Shown here: piece by piece, positions 1-5,386 of the stretch
Layout of the letters: the number at the start of each line of letters is the position of its first letter
How positions within the stretch are numbered: position 1 is the first letter of the stretch
From: CAJQQY01 sp964352225
GTDB taxonomy: Bacteria > Bacteroidota > Bacteroidia > Chitinophagales > Saprospiraceae
Assembly (NCBI GenBank): GCA_964352225.1
Contig: CAYGRM010000430.1
Location: 1-5,386, forward strand
DNA length: 5,386 bases
Direction of reading: 5' to 3'
Made by a program: the position numbers and the translations under genes
Notes under the pieces: model-generated
What the model saw: only the letters and a program-made list of their open reading frames with translations
Told to the model about the DNA's origin: nothing
Databases searched by the model: none

Positions 1-73
1 CCTTTATGGCTTTTCGCTGATTTCAGTTGTTTTTTTATAGTCTTAAAAATCATAAAAAGTCAGCGGCAAATTC

Positions 74-2089
74 TTAAATTATATCGTCTAACAAATCATC
101 CGCTACGATATTCGGTAAAGTAACTTTTAGATTTGGCGTTCTTTCCATTTCCCTTTTTATCGCAAAAATAGCCTCGTCATTTCTAGCCCAACTTCTTCTC
201 GCAATTCCATTATTGACATCGAAGAAAAGCATCTTTTTCAATCGAACTTCCGCCTCGGCTGAACCATCTAATAGCATTCCAAAACCTCCGTTCATCACCT
301 CTCCCCATCCTACTCCACCACCATTATGAATCGACACCCAAGTCGCCCCTCTGAAACTATCTCCAATTACATTATGGATAGCCATGTCAGCCGTAAATTT
401 TGAGCCATCATAAATATTACTCGTCTCTCGATATGGTGAATCGGTACCACTTACATCATGGTGATCTCGACCTAAAACGATTGGGCCAGATATTTCACCA
501 TTGGCAATCGCATCATTAAATGCTTTGGCAATTTTCACCCGACCTTCTGCATCCGCATATAAAATTCTAGCTTGCGAACCGACTACTAATTTATTCTTCT
601 TTGCATCTTGAATCCATTTAATATTGTCTTGCATTTGCTGTTGAATTTCTTCTGGAGAGTTGGCCTTGATTTGCAACATGACTTCCTCAGCAATCTTATC
701 TGTTTTGTCTAAATCGGATTCCTTACCTGAGGCACATACCCATCTGAAGGGACCAAATCCATAATCAAAACACATCGGGCCTAAAATATCTTGAACATAA
801 GAAGGGTACTTAAAATCAATTCCATTCCCTGCCATCACCTCGGCTCCTGCTCTAGAAGATTCTAACAAAAATGCATTCCCATAATCGAAAAAGTAAGTAC
901 CTTTTGCCGTATGTTGATTAACTGCATTCGCATGTCTTCGAAGAGATTCTTGAACTTTTACTTTAAAACCCTCAGGATCATTTCGAAGCATTTGATTGGA
1001 CTCCTCATAAGTCAATCCAACTGGATAATATCCTCCCGACCAAGGATTATGTAACGAAGTTTGATCTGAACCTAGATGAACAAAAATATCATGGTCATAA
1101 AATTTTTCCCAAACGTCAACGACATTTCCAACGTAGGCAATCGAAACAACTTCCTCTTTTTCTTGGGCAATTCGCACTCGATCAACTAATTCATCTAAGT
1201 CAAAAATTAAAACATCTACCCATCCTTGTTGATGCCTTTTTGAAGCCGCTTTTTCATTTACCTCTGCACAAACAGTCACACATCCTGCAATGTTTCCAGC
1301 TTTTGGTTGAGCACCAGACATTCCCCCAAGTCCGGCGGTTAAAAATATTTTTCCTTTCGTTGTTTCTCCTTTTTCTAAATTTTTTCTAAAAGCATTCATG
1401 ACCGTGATCGCCGTTCCATGAACGATTCCTTGCGGGCCGATGTACATGTAAGAACCTGCGGTCATCTGCCCATATTGAGTGACACCAAGTGCGTTGTATT
1501 TTTCCCAATCATCTGGTTTGGAATAATTTGGAATCATCATTCCGTTGGTAACGACCACTCGAGGAGCATCGTTGGATGAAGGGAAAAGTCCCATTGGATG
1601 ACCAGAATACATGTGCAAAGTTTGTTCATCGGTCATTTCAGAAAGGTACTGCATCGTTAAAATATACTGTCCCCAATTTTGGAAAACTGCACCATTCCCT
1701 CCATAGGTAATTAACTCATTAGGGTGTTGAGCCACATTTGGATCTAAGTTATTTTGGATCATTAACATAATCGAAGCGGCTTGTTGAGAGACAGCTGGAT
1801 ACTCCGAAATTGGACGAGCGTACATCTCATAATCAGGTTGGAATCGATACATATAAATACGTCCATAATCATTCAACTCCGCTGCAAACTCTGGAGCTAA
1901 AGTTGAATGCCATGCTTTTGGGAAATACCTTAAGGCATTTTTTATCGCTAGCTTTTTTTCTTCTTTGGACAAAATGTCTTTTCGCTTTGGGGCGCTATTC
2001 ACATTACGAGGATATGGTTTTGCAGGAGGTAATTCGGTTGAAATACCTTGTTTGATGTGATTTTGGAAATCTGTGATTGTTTCTGTCAT
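74..2089 (-). CDS. hutU: Urocanate hydratase (urocanase), long form
   Basis: Cytosolic enzyme of histidine degradation (EC 4.2.1.49) that adds water to trans-urocanate to give 4-imidazolone-5-propanoate, using tightly bound NAD+ as an electrophile. The 671-residue protein has the urocanase blocks in order: YGGNGAVFQNW (129-139), YIGPQGIVHGT (216-226), the glycine-rich NAD-binding loop GLGGMSGAQP (253-262), GSDQTSLHNPWSGG (340-353), GPMCFDYGFGPFRW (437-450), GRDHHDVSGTDSPYRET (540-556) and GATWVSIHNGGGVGWG (581-596). Cys440 is the likely counterpart of the conserved active-site cysteine, although spacing to GPFRW differs by two residues from the short Pseudomonas-type enzyme as I remember it. 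The length fits the long class (about 660-680 residues) rather than the roughly 555-residue proteobacterial class. The ATG at 2089 gives a plausible N-terminus and is preceded by an A-rich stretch without a Shine-Dalgarno motif. It lies 67 bases downstream of hutH on the same strand, probably co-transcribed. No truncation or frameshift is seen. Confidence 0.97.
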   Translation of the reverse strand: MTETITDFQNHIKQGISTELPPAKPYPRNVNSAPKRKDILSKEEKKLAIKNALRYFPKAWHSTLAPEFAAELNDYGRIYMYRFQPDYEMYARPISEYPAVSQQAASIMLMIQNNLDPNVAQHPNELITYGGNGAVFQNWGQYILTMQYLSEMTDEQTLHMYSGHPMGLFPSSNDAPRVVVTNGMMIPNYSKPDDWEKYNALGVTQYGQMTAGSYMYIGPQGIVHGTAITVMNAFRKNLEKGETTKGKIFLTAGLGGMSGAQPKAGNIAGCVTVCAEVNEKAASKRHQQGWVDVLIFDLDELVDRVRIAQEKEEVVSIAYVGNVVDVWEKFYDHDIFVHLGSDQTSLHNPWSGGYYPVGLTYEESNQMLRNDPEGFKVKVQESLRRHANAVNQHTAKGTYFFDYGNAFLLESSRAGAEVMAGNGIDFKYPSYVQDILGPMCFDYGFGPFRWVCASGKESDLDKTDKIAEEVMLQIKANSPEEIQQQMQDNIKWIQDAKKNKLVVGSQARILYADAEGRVKIAKAFNDAIANGEISGPIVLGRDHHDVSGTDSPYRETSNIYDGSKFTADMAIHNVIGDSFRGATWVSIHNGGGVGWGEVMNGGFGMLLDGSAEAEVRLKKMLFFDVNNGIARRSWARNDEAIFAIKREMERTPNLKVTLPNIVADDLLDDII

Positions 2090-2156
2090 TTTATTATTTT
2101 TTATTTTACCGCAGAATTTCGATGAGAAAAAACTCTGTAAAACTCAACAGTAAAAA

Positions 2157-3707
2157 TTAATACTTTTCAAAAATATTTTCAAATTCACTTTTAACGGAAC
2201 GACTTACTTTTTGGGTAATCCTGATCAATTCTTTGCTTTCGATTAATTTTGCTGCTTGATGTATATCTTCTGAAAATACGCGATCCTCTGTGGTGTGCCT
2301 GATCATTTTACGAATTTCAGCATGCACTTGTTCCAAAATCTTACTCGACTTCAAAGGTCTTTGAAAGTCTATCGCTTGAGCAGCACACAGCAATTCAATC
2401 GCTAAAATATTTACTAAATTATTACACACTTTCAATGCTTTTCTCCCTCCAATAGATCCCATACTTACGTGATCCTCTTGCCCTAAAGAAGTCGGGATAC
2501 TATCGGCACTTGCAGGGAAACATAATCCCTTGTTTTCACTAACCAAGGCAGCGCTGGTGTATTGGAGAATCATAAATCCTGAATTCACGCCTGTATCTCG
2601 CAATAATAATTTTGGTACATTTCCATATTTTCCTTCCAAAGATAAATATGCTCGTCGATCAGAAATATTGCCTATTTCTGCCGCCGCCAAACAAGCATAA
2701 TCTAAAGGTAATGCCAAAGGCTGACCATGAAAATTTCCGCCGCTGATGGTAAAGTCTTTTGAAAAAACAACTGGATTATCAGTTACAGAATTAATCTCTA
2801 TTTCTACACATTCTTTGAGGTGCAGCCAAGCGCTTCGTGATGCACCATGAACTTGCGGCACACAGCGCAGCGAGTATGGATCTTGGACGCGATCACAATT
2901 ATGATGTGATTTGAGTATCTGTGAATTTTTTAAAAAATAATGGACTCTCTTCGCCACATGAATATTGCCTTTATATGGTCTAACAGCATGTAATTCCTGC
3001 AAAAATGGAGAAGTCGATCCCTTCAATCCTTCAATCATCAACGCTGCAATTATATCTGCATGTGCCAAACAGGTATGTAATTTTTCAACAACCATAACTC
3101 CATGAGCAGCAATAAATTGAGTACCATTGATCAATGCCAAACCCGCTTTGGGGCCGAGGTCTAAAGCTTCGACTTTTAGCTTTTTATAGACATTTTTTGT
3201 ATTTGCAATTTTATTGTTATAAAAAACTTTCCCTTCACCGATCAATGGTAAAAACAAATGAGACAATGGAGCCAAATCTCCTGAGGCACCAACGGAACCT
3301 TGTTCTGGAACCACAGGAACAATATCATTTTCAATTAAAAAAATTATTCGATCTAATACCTCTATTGCAATCCCTGAAAAACCTTGAGACAAAGCGTGCA
3401 CTTTCAAAATCATCATTAATTTCGAAATATCTTTAGCAACTGGCTCTCCAACTCCGACACTATGACTGAGTAGAATATTACGCTGTAATTGTTTGGTCTT
3501 TTCCTTTGAGATTTTGGTATCACATAATGGCCCAAATCCTGTGTTAATGCCATAAACGGCTGCCTCTCCATTTGCTATTTCTAATACGTCATCGTGACAT
3601 TTTTGCATTTTCTTTCGGGTGGATAAATCGATTTTTGCTTGCAGCTCTCCACGTAGGATTTGCAAGGCTTTGCTTGTGGTTAGTGTATCTTTTCCGTAGT
3701 TGAACAT
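2157..3707 (-). CDS. hutH: Histidine ammonia-lyase (histidase)
   Basis: First enzyme of histidine catabolism (EC 4.3.1.3): it removes ammonia from L-histidine to give trans-urocanate, the substrate of the next gene's product. It is a cytosolic tetramer in the MIO-dependent aromatic amino acid lyase family. The Ala141-Ser142-Gly143 triad inside GSVGASGDLAPLSH (137-150) is intact; in this family it cyclises by itself into the methylidene-imidazolone electrophile. Other expected active-site residues are visible: Tyr52 in VYGINTGFG, His82 in SHSVG, Asn194 in LINGTQ, Tyr278 and Arg281 in QDPYSLRC, Phe326 in GGNFHGQP and Glu411 in LGQEDHVSMG. All match the known Pseudomonas histidase residues within one to three positions. 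The length, 516 residues, is normal. The histidase-type SHS and QDPYSLR motifs argue against phenylalanine or tyrosine ammonia-lyase. The ATG at 3707 follows a short leader behind a Bacteroidota-like promoter. hutU follows after 67 bases, so the pair reads as a hutHU operon. Confidence 0.97.
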   Translation of the reverse strand: MFNYGKDTLTTSKALQILRGELQAKIDLSTRKKMQKCHDDVLEIANGEAAVYGINTGFGPLCDTKISKEKTKQLQRNILLSHSVGVGEPVAKDISKLMMILKVHALSQGFSGIAIEVLDRIIFLIENDIVPVVPEQGSVGASGDLAPLSHLFLPLIGEGKVFYNNKIANTKNVYKKLKVEALDLGPKAGLALINGTQFIAAHGVMVVEKLHTCLAHADIIAALMIEGLKGSTSPFLQELHAVRPYKGNIHVAKRVHYFLKNSQILKSHHNCDRVQDPYSLRCVPQVHGASRSAWLHLKECVEIEINSVTDNPVVFSKDFTISGGNFHGQPLALPLDYACLAAAEIGNISDRRAYLSLEGKYGNVPKLLLRDTGVNSGFMILQYTSAALVSENKGLCFPASADSIPTSLGQEDHVSMGSIGGRKALKVCNNLVNILAIELLCAAQAIDFQRPLKSSKILEQVHAEIRKMIRHTTEDRVFSEDIHQAAKLIESKELIRITQKVSRSVKSEFENIFEKY

Positions 3708-3727
3708 TGGTTAGGTTTTATTTATGG

Positions 3728-3758
3728 CAAAAATAATATTTAGAATTGATAAAAGAAA
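3728..3758 (-). promoter_or_regulatory. Probable Bacteroidota-type promoter of hutHU
   Basis: Read on the minus strand, a TTTC box (3755-3758) is followed after 19 bases by TATTTTTG (3728-3735). This matches the Bacteroidota pattern TTTG, about 19 bases, TAnnTTTG, with one mismatch in the -33 box. Transcription would start roughly 5-7 bases downstream, leaving a leader of about 15 bases before the hutH ATG. The position just upstream of hutH and the correct spacing support it, but the sequence is AT-rich, so chance matches are possible. Confidence 0.55.
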
Positions 3759-3794
3759 TTGTGGGGTGGATATGAATTGGCTTTAAGTTGTATT

Positions 3795-3838
3795 AAGAAC
3801 TTTGTTCTTCTTACTTTTTTTTGCTTGAGGAAAAAGTA
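3795..3838. repeat. Two adjacent inverted repeats in the divergent intergenic region
   Basis: The first is AAGAAC-TTT-GTTCTT (3795-3809), a perfect 6-base stem. The second pairs TACTTTTT (3812-3819) with AAAAAGTA (3831-3838) around an 11-base loop containing CTTGAGG. They stand back to back, two bases apart. The genes on both sides point away, so neither is needed as a terminator. The CTTGA core flanked by ACTTTTT and AAAAAGTA resembles a dispersed intergenic repeat that I recall from Bacteroidota genomes; this link is from memory and untested. Alternatively they could be operator sites for one of the two flanking promoters. Confidence 0.45.
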
Positions 3839-3866
3839 GCACAACGGGAATCAATAAAATGAGGAT

Positions 3867-3880
3867 AAGTTTTTAAACTT
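3867..3880. promoter_or_regulatory. 14-base palindrome overlapping the -33 box (possible operator)
   Basis: AAGTTT-TT-AAACTT is a perfect inverted repeat with 6-base arms. Its last two bases are the first two of the TTTG -33 box (3879-3882) of the rightward promoter, a position where a bound repressor would block transcription. No regulator gene is present nearby, and palindromes of A and T are common in such AT-rich DNA, so the operator role is only an inference. Confidence 0.25.
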
Positions 3881-3909
3881 TGCCAACTCCCCATTAAATA
3901 TTACTTTTG
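3879..3909 (+). promoter_or_regulatory. Bacteroidota-type promoter of the DUF1456 gene
   Basis: TTTG (3879-3882) is followed after exactly 19 bases by TACTTTTG (3902-3909), a full match to the Bacteroidota consensus TTTG, about 19 bases, TAnnTTTG recognised by the housekeeping sigma factor of that phylum. Transcription should begin around 3914-3917, giving a very short leader of about 6-9 bases before the ATG at 3923. This is the better of the two promoter matches in the region. Confidence 0.7.
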
Positions 3910-3922
3910 CAAAAAAGAAAAA

Positions 3923-4384
3923 ATGAACAACAACGACGTCATTCGCAGAGTCCGCTACACCTTCGATTTTAACGACGATAAAATGATTGAAATATTTGCC
4001 TTAGCAGATGTAGAGGTCACCCGTGCCCAAATTAGCGAATGGCTAAAAAAAGATGAAGATCCAGATTTTAAAGGAATTTATGATAAAGACTTGGCTATAT
4101 TTCTCAATGGATTTATCAATCTTCGTCGAGGCAAACGAGAGGGCGAACAACCTAAACCTGAGAAGACATTGAACAATAATTTGATTTTGAGAAAATTAAA
4201 AATTGCGCTTAATTTGACGGATGTGGAGATGGTGGAGATTTTTGATTTGGTGGATATGAGAATTAGTAAACATGAAATCAATGCGTTTTTTCGAAAGCCG
4301 ACACAGAGTCAATTTAGGTTTTGTAAGGATCAATTTTTAAGGAATTTTCTTTATGGGATGCAGAAGAAATACCGGAAAGAATAA
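3923..4384 (+). CDS. YehS-like protein with two DUF1456 repeats
   Basis: This is a 153-residue soluble protein of the DUF1456 family (E. coli YehS is the well-known member); the molecular function of the family is not established. Two tandem copies of the domain are visible. Copy one covers about residues 3-70 (NNDVIRRVRYTFDFNDDKM, then ALADVEVT, ending FLNGFINLRRG). Copy two covers about 83-147 (LNNNLILRKLKIALNLTDVEM, then LVDMRIS, ending FLRNFLYGM). Both share the frame NNxxIxRxxRxxxxxxDxxMxEIFxLxDxxxxxxxIxxxxxK, and the linker (71-82) is charged and proline-containing. There is no signal peptide or membrane segment, so it is cytosolic. The length is normal for the family. The ATG at 3923 sits behind AAAAAAGAAAAA with no true Shine-Dalgarno, and just downstream of a consensus promoter, which supports this start. 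It is divergent from hutHU and convergent with the membrane-protein pair, so it is probably transcribed alone and unrelated to histidine breakdown. Confidence 0.92.
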   Translation: MNNNDVIRRVRYTFDFNDDKMIEIFALADVEVTRAQISEWLKKDEDPDFKGIYDKDLAIFLNGFINLRRGKREGEQPKPEKTLNNNLILRKLKIALNLTDVEMVEIFDLVDMRISKHEINAFFRKPTQSQFRFCKDQFLRNFLYGMQKKYRKE

Positions 4385-4391
4385 TTAATTT

Positions 4392-4763
4392 TTAGAATCG
4401 AAAAGTTTGACTTGCCACCAATCTAAATACTAAAAGAAATAATATCCAAAGCAGGAACAACCCCATATTCCCAAAACTACCTACCAGAATTTTCCATGTA
4501 TATGGTTCTTTTTCCCTTCTGCTTTTATAACCATTCATCATCCCTAAAAAATTAAAAATAAAACCAATTGTTCCGATGAGCACAGCTGCAATATAAAATA
4601 CTTCAAAAGGGATTCTCTTAAATCCAAAGTAATCGATAATGTATATTGCAATAAAAATTCCGGTGTAAACAATAATGGAATACCAAAATTGGTCGTAAGC
4701 TTTTAAGGCTAATTTGGGGATAGGAATTTCCTTTTCTATTTCGTCTAGGATTTCATTTGCCAT
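4392..4763 (-). CDS. Small three-helix membrane protein, paralogue of its upstream neighbour
   Basis: I do not recognise this family. From the ATG at 4763 the protein has 123 residues: an acidic cytosolic-looking N-terminus (MANEILDEIEKEIPIPKLAL), then three hydrophobic segments at about 26-46, 54-75 and 93-113. A basic loop with SRREKEPYTWK (81-91) separates helices two and three. The frame stays open upstream to an ATG at 4796, but I prefer 4763 because MANEILDEIEK aligns without gaps with MENNILDEIEK of the neighbouring protein, the extra 11 residues have no counterpart, and the longer form would overlap the upstream gene by 11 bases. With this start the spacing to the upstream stop is 22 bases, which suggests co-transcription. 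By hand alignment about 43 of the first 118 residues are identical to the neighbour. The stop lies 7 bases from that of the convergent DUF1456 gene. No catalytic motif is visible. Confidence 0.75.
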   Translation of the reverse strand: MANEILDEIEKEIPIPKLALKAYDQFWYSIIVYTGIFIAIYIIDYFGFKRIPFEVFYIAAVLIGTIGFIFNFLGMMNGYKSRREKEPYTWKILVGSFGNMGLFLLWILFLLVFRLVASQTFRF

Positions 4764-4785
4764 AATTTCTTTTTTAATAAAAACC

Positions 4786-5142
4786 TTATTTATCAAATAG
4801 GTTGGATAAAAACACTACCCAAATCAAAGTAAGTAACAGTAATAAATTGCCAACCCCTCCTACCACAAGTTTCCAAGTATAAACTTCCTGATTTTTCCTA
4901 CTCATTAAATAACTTGATATTCCACGCAAATTAAAACTAAAGCCTAATACTCCAAAAATTAAAAATACCGCAAAATAGAAATTAAGATGAACGCTACCTT
5001 TTCCTAGTAGCACAAATGCTAGTGAAATAAGAAAGATAGCGACATAGCTCCTAACGGAATTCAAAAAATAATCGTAGGACTTTAAAGCAAACTTTGGAGG
5101 TATGGGATCTTTTTCTATTTCGTCTAAGATGTTATTTTCCAT
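4786..5142 (-). CDS. Small three-helix membrane protein, first of a tandem pair
   Basis: This is a 118-residue protein of unrecognised family, colinear with the next gene's product along its whole length. An N-terminal amphipathic stretch with the shared motif ILDEIEKDPIPPKFALKSYDYF (residues 5 onward) precedes three hydrophobic segments at about 31-47, 53-73 and 94-114. A polar loop with SRKNQEVYTWK (81-91) lies between helices two and three. The shared residues concentrate in the N-terminal motif, in GFxFNxxG (67-74) and in the YTWKxxVGxxGN block (88-99); the helices are poorly conserved, as expected for a structural membrane protein. There is no cleavable signal peptide. The ATG at 5142 is the only start that includes the shared N-terminal motif. 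I see no Shine-Dalgarno and no convincing promoter match upstream. An inner-membrane location is inferred from hydrophobicity; the function is unknown. Confidence 0.8.
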   Translation of the reverse strand: MENNILDEIEKDPIPPKFALKSYDYFLNSVRSYVAIFLISLAFVLLGKGSVHLNFYFAVFLIFGVLGFSFNLRGISSYLMSRKNQEVYTWKLVVGGVGNLLLLLTLIWVVFLSNLFDK

Positions 5143-5242
5143 TACTAAATACTAAGTCAGATTAATAAAATAATACATATTTCTAATTAAACTACCTCGA
5201 ATCAAGCTGACGAGGAATTAAAAGAATAAATAACTATCCCTG

Positions 5243-5374
5243 TTTCATAGCCCCAACTTTTAAGTTGGGGTAAAAATTTAGGTTACTTGGCTTTAGCCGT
5301 TCACTCATCTTGTGTATGGCTAAAGCCGTTCCTTATTTAACTTAATCCCCAACTTAAAAGTTGGGGCTATGAAA
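5243..5374. repeat. Compact nested-palindrome element (REP/REPIN- or MITE-like)
   Basis: The left arm, 5243-5270, is the exact reverse complement of the right arm, 5347-5374, over all 28 bases; 76 bases lie between. Each arm contains its own palindrome: CCCCAACTT-TT-AAGTTGGGG at 5251-5270 and CCCCAACTT-AA-AAGTTGGGG at 5347-5366, with TTTCATAG and CTATGAAA as the outward tails. Between the arms is a second pair of short palindromes. A transcript from either strand could fold into one long hairpin or several small ones. No open reading frame of useful size is inside. Such arrangements are typical of non-autonomous repeats mobilised by REP-associated tyrosine (IS200-like) transposases or of MITEs; which of these applies cannot be told from one copy. 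A structured intergenic terminator is the alternative, but a T-tract is absent. Confidence 0.8.
5288..5330. repeat. Inner pair of short palindromes inside the nested element
   Basis: TGGCTTTAGCCGTT (5288-5301) and TGGCTAAAGCCGTT (5317-5330) agree at 12 of 14 positions as direct repeats. At the same time GGCTTTAGCC (5289-5298) and GGCTAAAGCC (5318-5327) are exact reverse complements, because each is a palindrome with a two-base centre (GGCT-TT-AGCC and GGCT-AA-AGCC). They are 19 bases apart and could either form two mini-hairpins or pair with each other as the inner stem of the larger hairpin. The GTT tail on the same side of both gives each unit a direction. Confidence 0.75.
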
Positions 5375-5386
5375 TCCTTGCTTGTT

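Noticed and set aside
15..65. Possible terminator after hutU: CGCTGA (15-20) can pair with TCAGCG (60-65)
   Set aside because: The stem is only 6 bases with a 39-base loop, and no T-tract follows in the hutU reading direction. CTGA-TT-TCAG (17-26) followed by a T-run on the plus strand is also too weak a stem to call.
1810..2055. Open frame of 81 codons on the plus strand
   Set aside because: It lies wholly inside hutU on the opposite strand, has no recognisable protein features and no promoter or start context. It is a shadow of the real gene.
2090..2156. Separate promoter or attenuator between hutH and hutU
   Set aside because: No TAnnTTTG-like box and no stable hairpin is visible in these 67 bases, so I treat the two genes as one operon.
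3134..3436. Open frame of 100 codons on the plus strand
   Set aside because: It lies wholly antisense to hutH within a highly conserved coding stretch, and its translation looks like random sequence.
4078..4281. Open frame of 67 codons on the minus strand
   Set aside because: It is antisense to the well-supported DUF1456 gene and covers the conserved domain; no features of its own.
5195..5215. Small hairpin CCTCG (5195-5199) with CGAGG (5211-5215)
   Set aside because: A 5-base stem with an 11-base loop, no T-tract and no adjacent gene end that would need a terminator. Likely chance.
5243..5374. CRISPR array
   Set aside because: The repeats are inverted and nested rather than regularly spaced direct repeats with unique spacers, and there are no cas genes.
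5143..5386. Small coding gene in the right-end gap
   Set aside because: Frames here are very short; for example the ATG at 5316 runs only nine codons. Nothing supports a protein.

Overview
This is an AT-rich window that most likely comes from a member of the Bacteroidota. Three things point there. Two upstream regions carry the -33/-7 promoter pattern of that phylum (TTTG, 19 bases, TAnnTTTG). No gene start has an obvious Shine-Dalgarno sequence; the starts sit behind A-rich stretches instead. The urocanate hydratase is the long form (671 residues) that I associate with Bacteroidota and animals. Genus cannot be fixed from this sequence; a flavobacterial or saprospirial lineage is a guess.

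Left part (74-3707, minus strand): hutH (histidine ammonia-lyase) followed 67 bases later by hutU (urocanate hydratase). Together they catalyse the first two steps of histidine degradation, L-histidine to trans-urocanate plus ammonia, then urocanate to 4-imidazolone-5-propanoate. Both genes are full length and the active-site motifs are intact. The later enzymes (imidazolonepropionase and the formiminoglutamate-processing enzymes) and any hut regulator are not in the window.

Middle (3708-3922): a divergent intergenic region with one likely promoter facing each way, two neighbouring inverted repeats and a 14-base palindrome that overlaps the -33 box of the rightward promoter. It drives a plus-strand gene for a YehS-like protein with two DUF1456 repeats (3923-4384).

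Right part (4392-5142, minus strand): two tandem genes for small, three-helix membrane proteins that are clear paralogues of each other and that I do not recognise. They converge on the DUF1456 gene with only 7 bases between stop codons.

Right end (5143-5386): no gene. It holds a compact 132-base element with a perfect 28-base terminal inverted repeat, each arm itself a palindrome, enclosing a second pair of short palindromes. It resembles REP/REPIN or MITE-like non-coding mobile sequences and is the most notable non-coding feature. Overall this is mainly a housekeeping and catabolic region; I see no convincing evidence of an undescribed multi-gene system.
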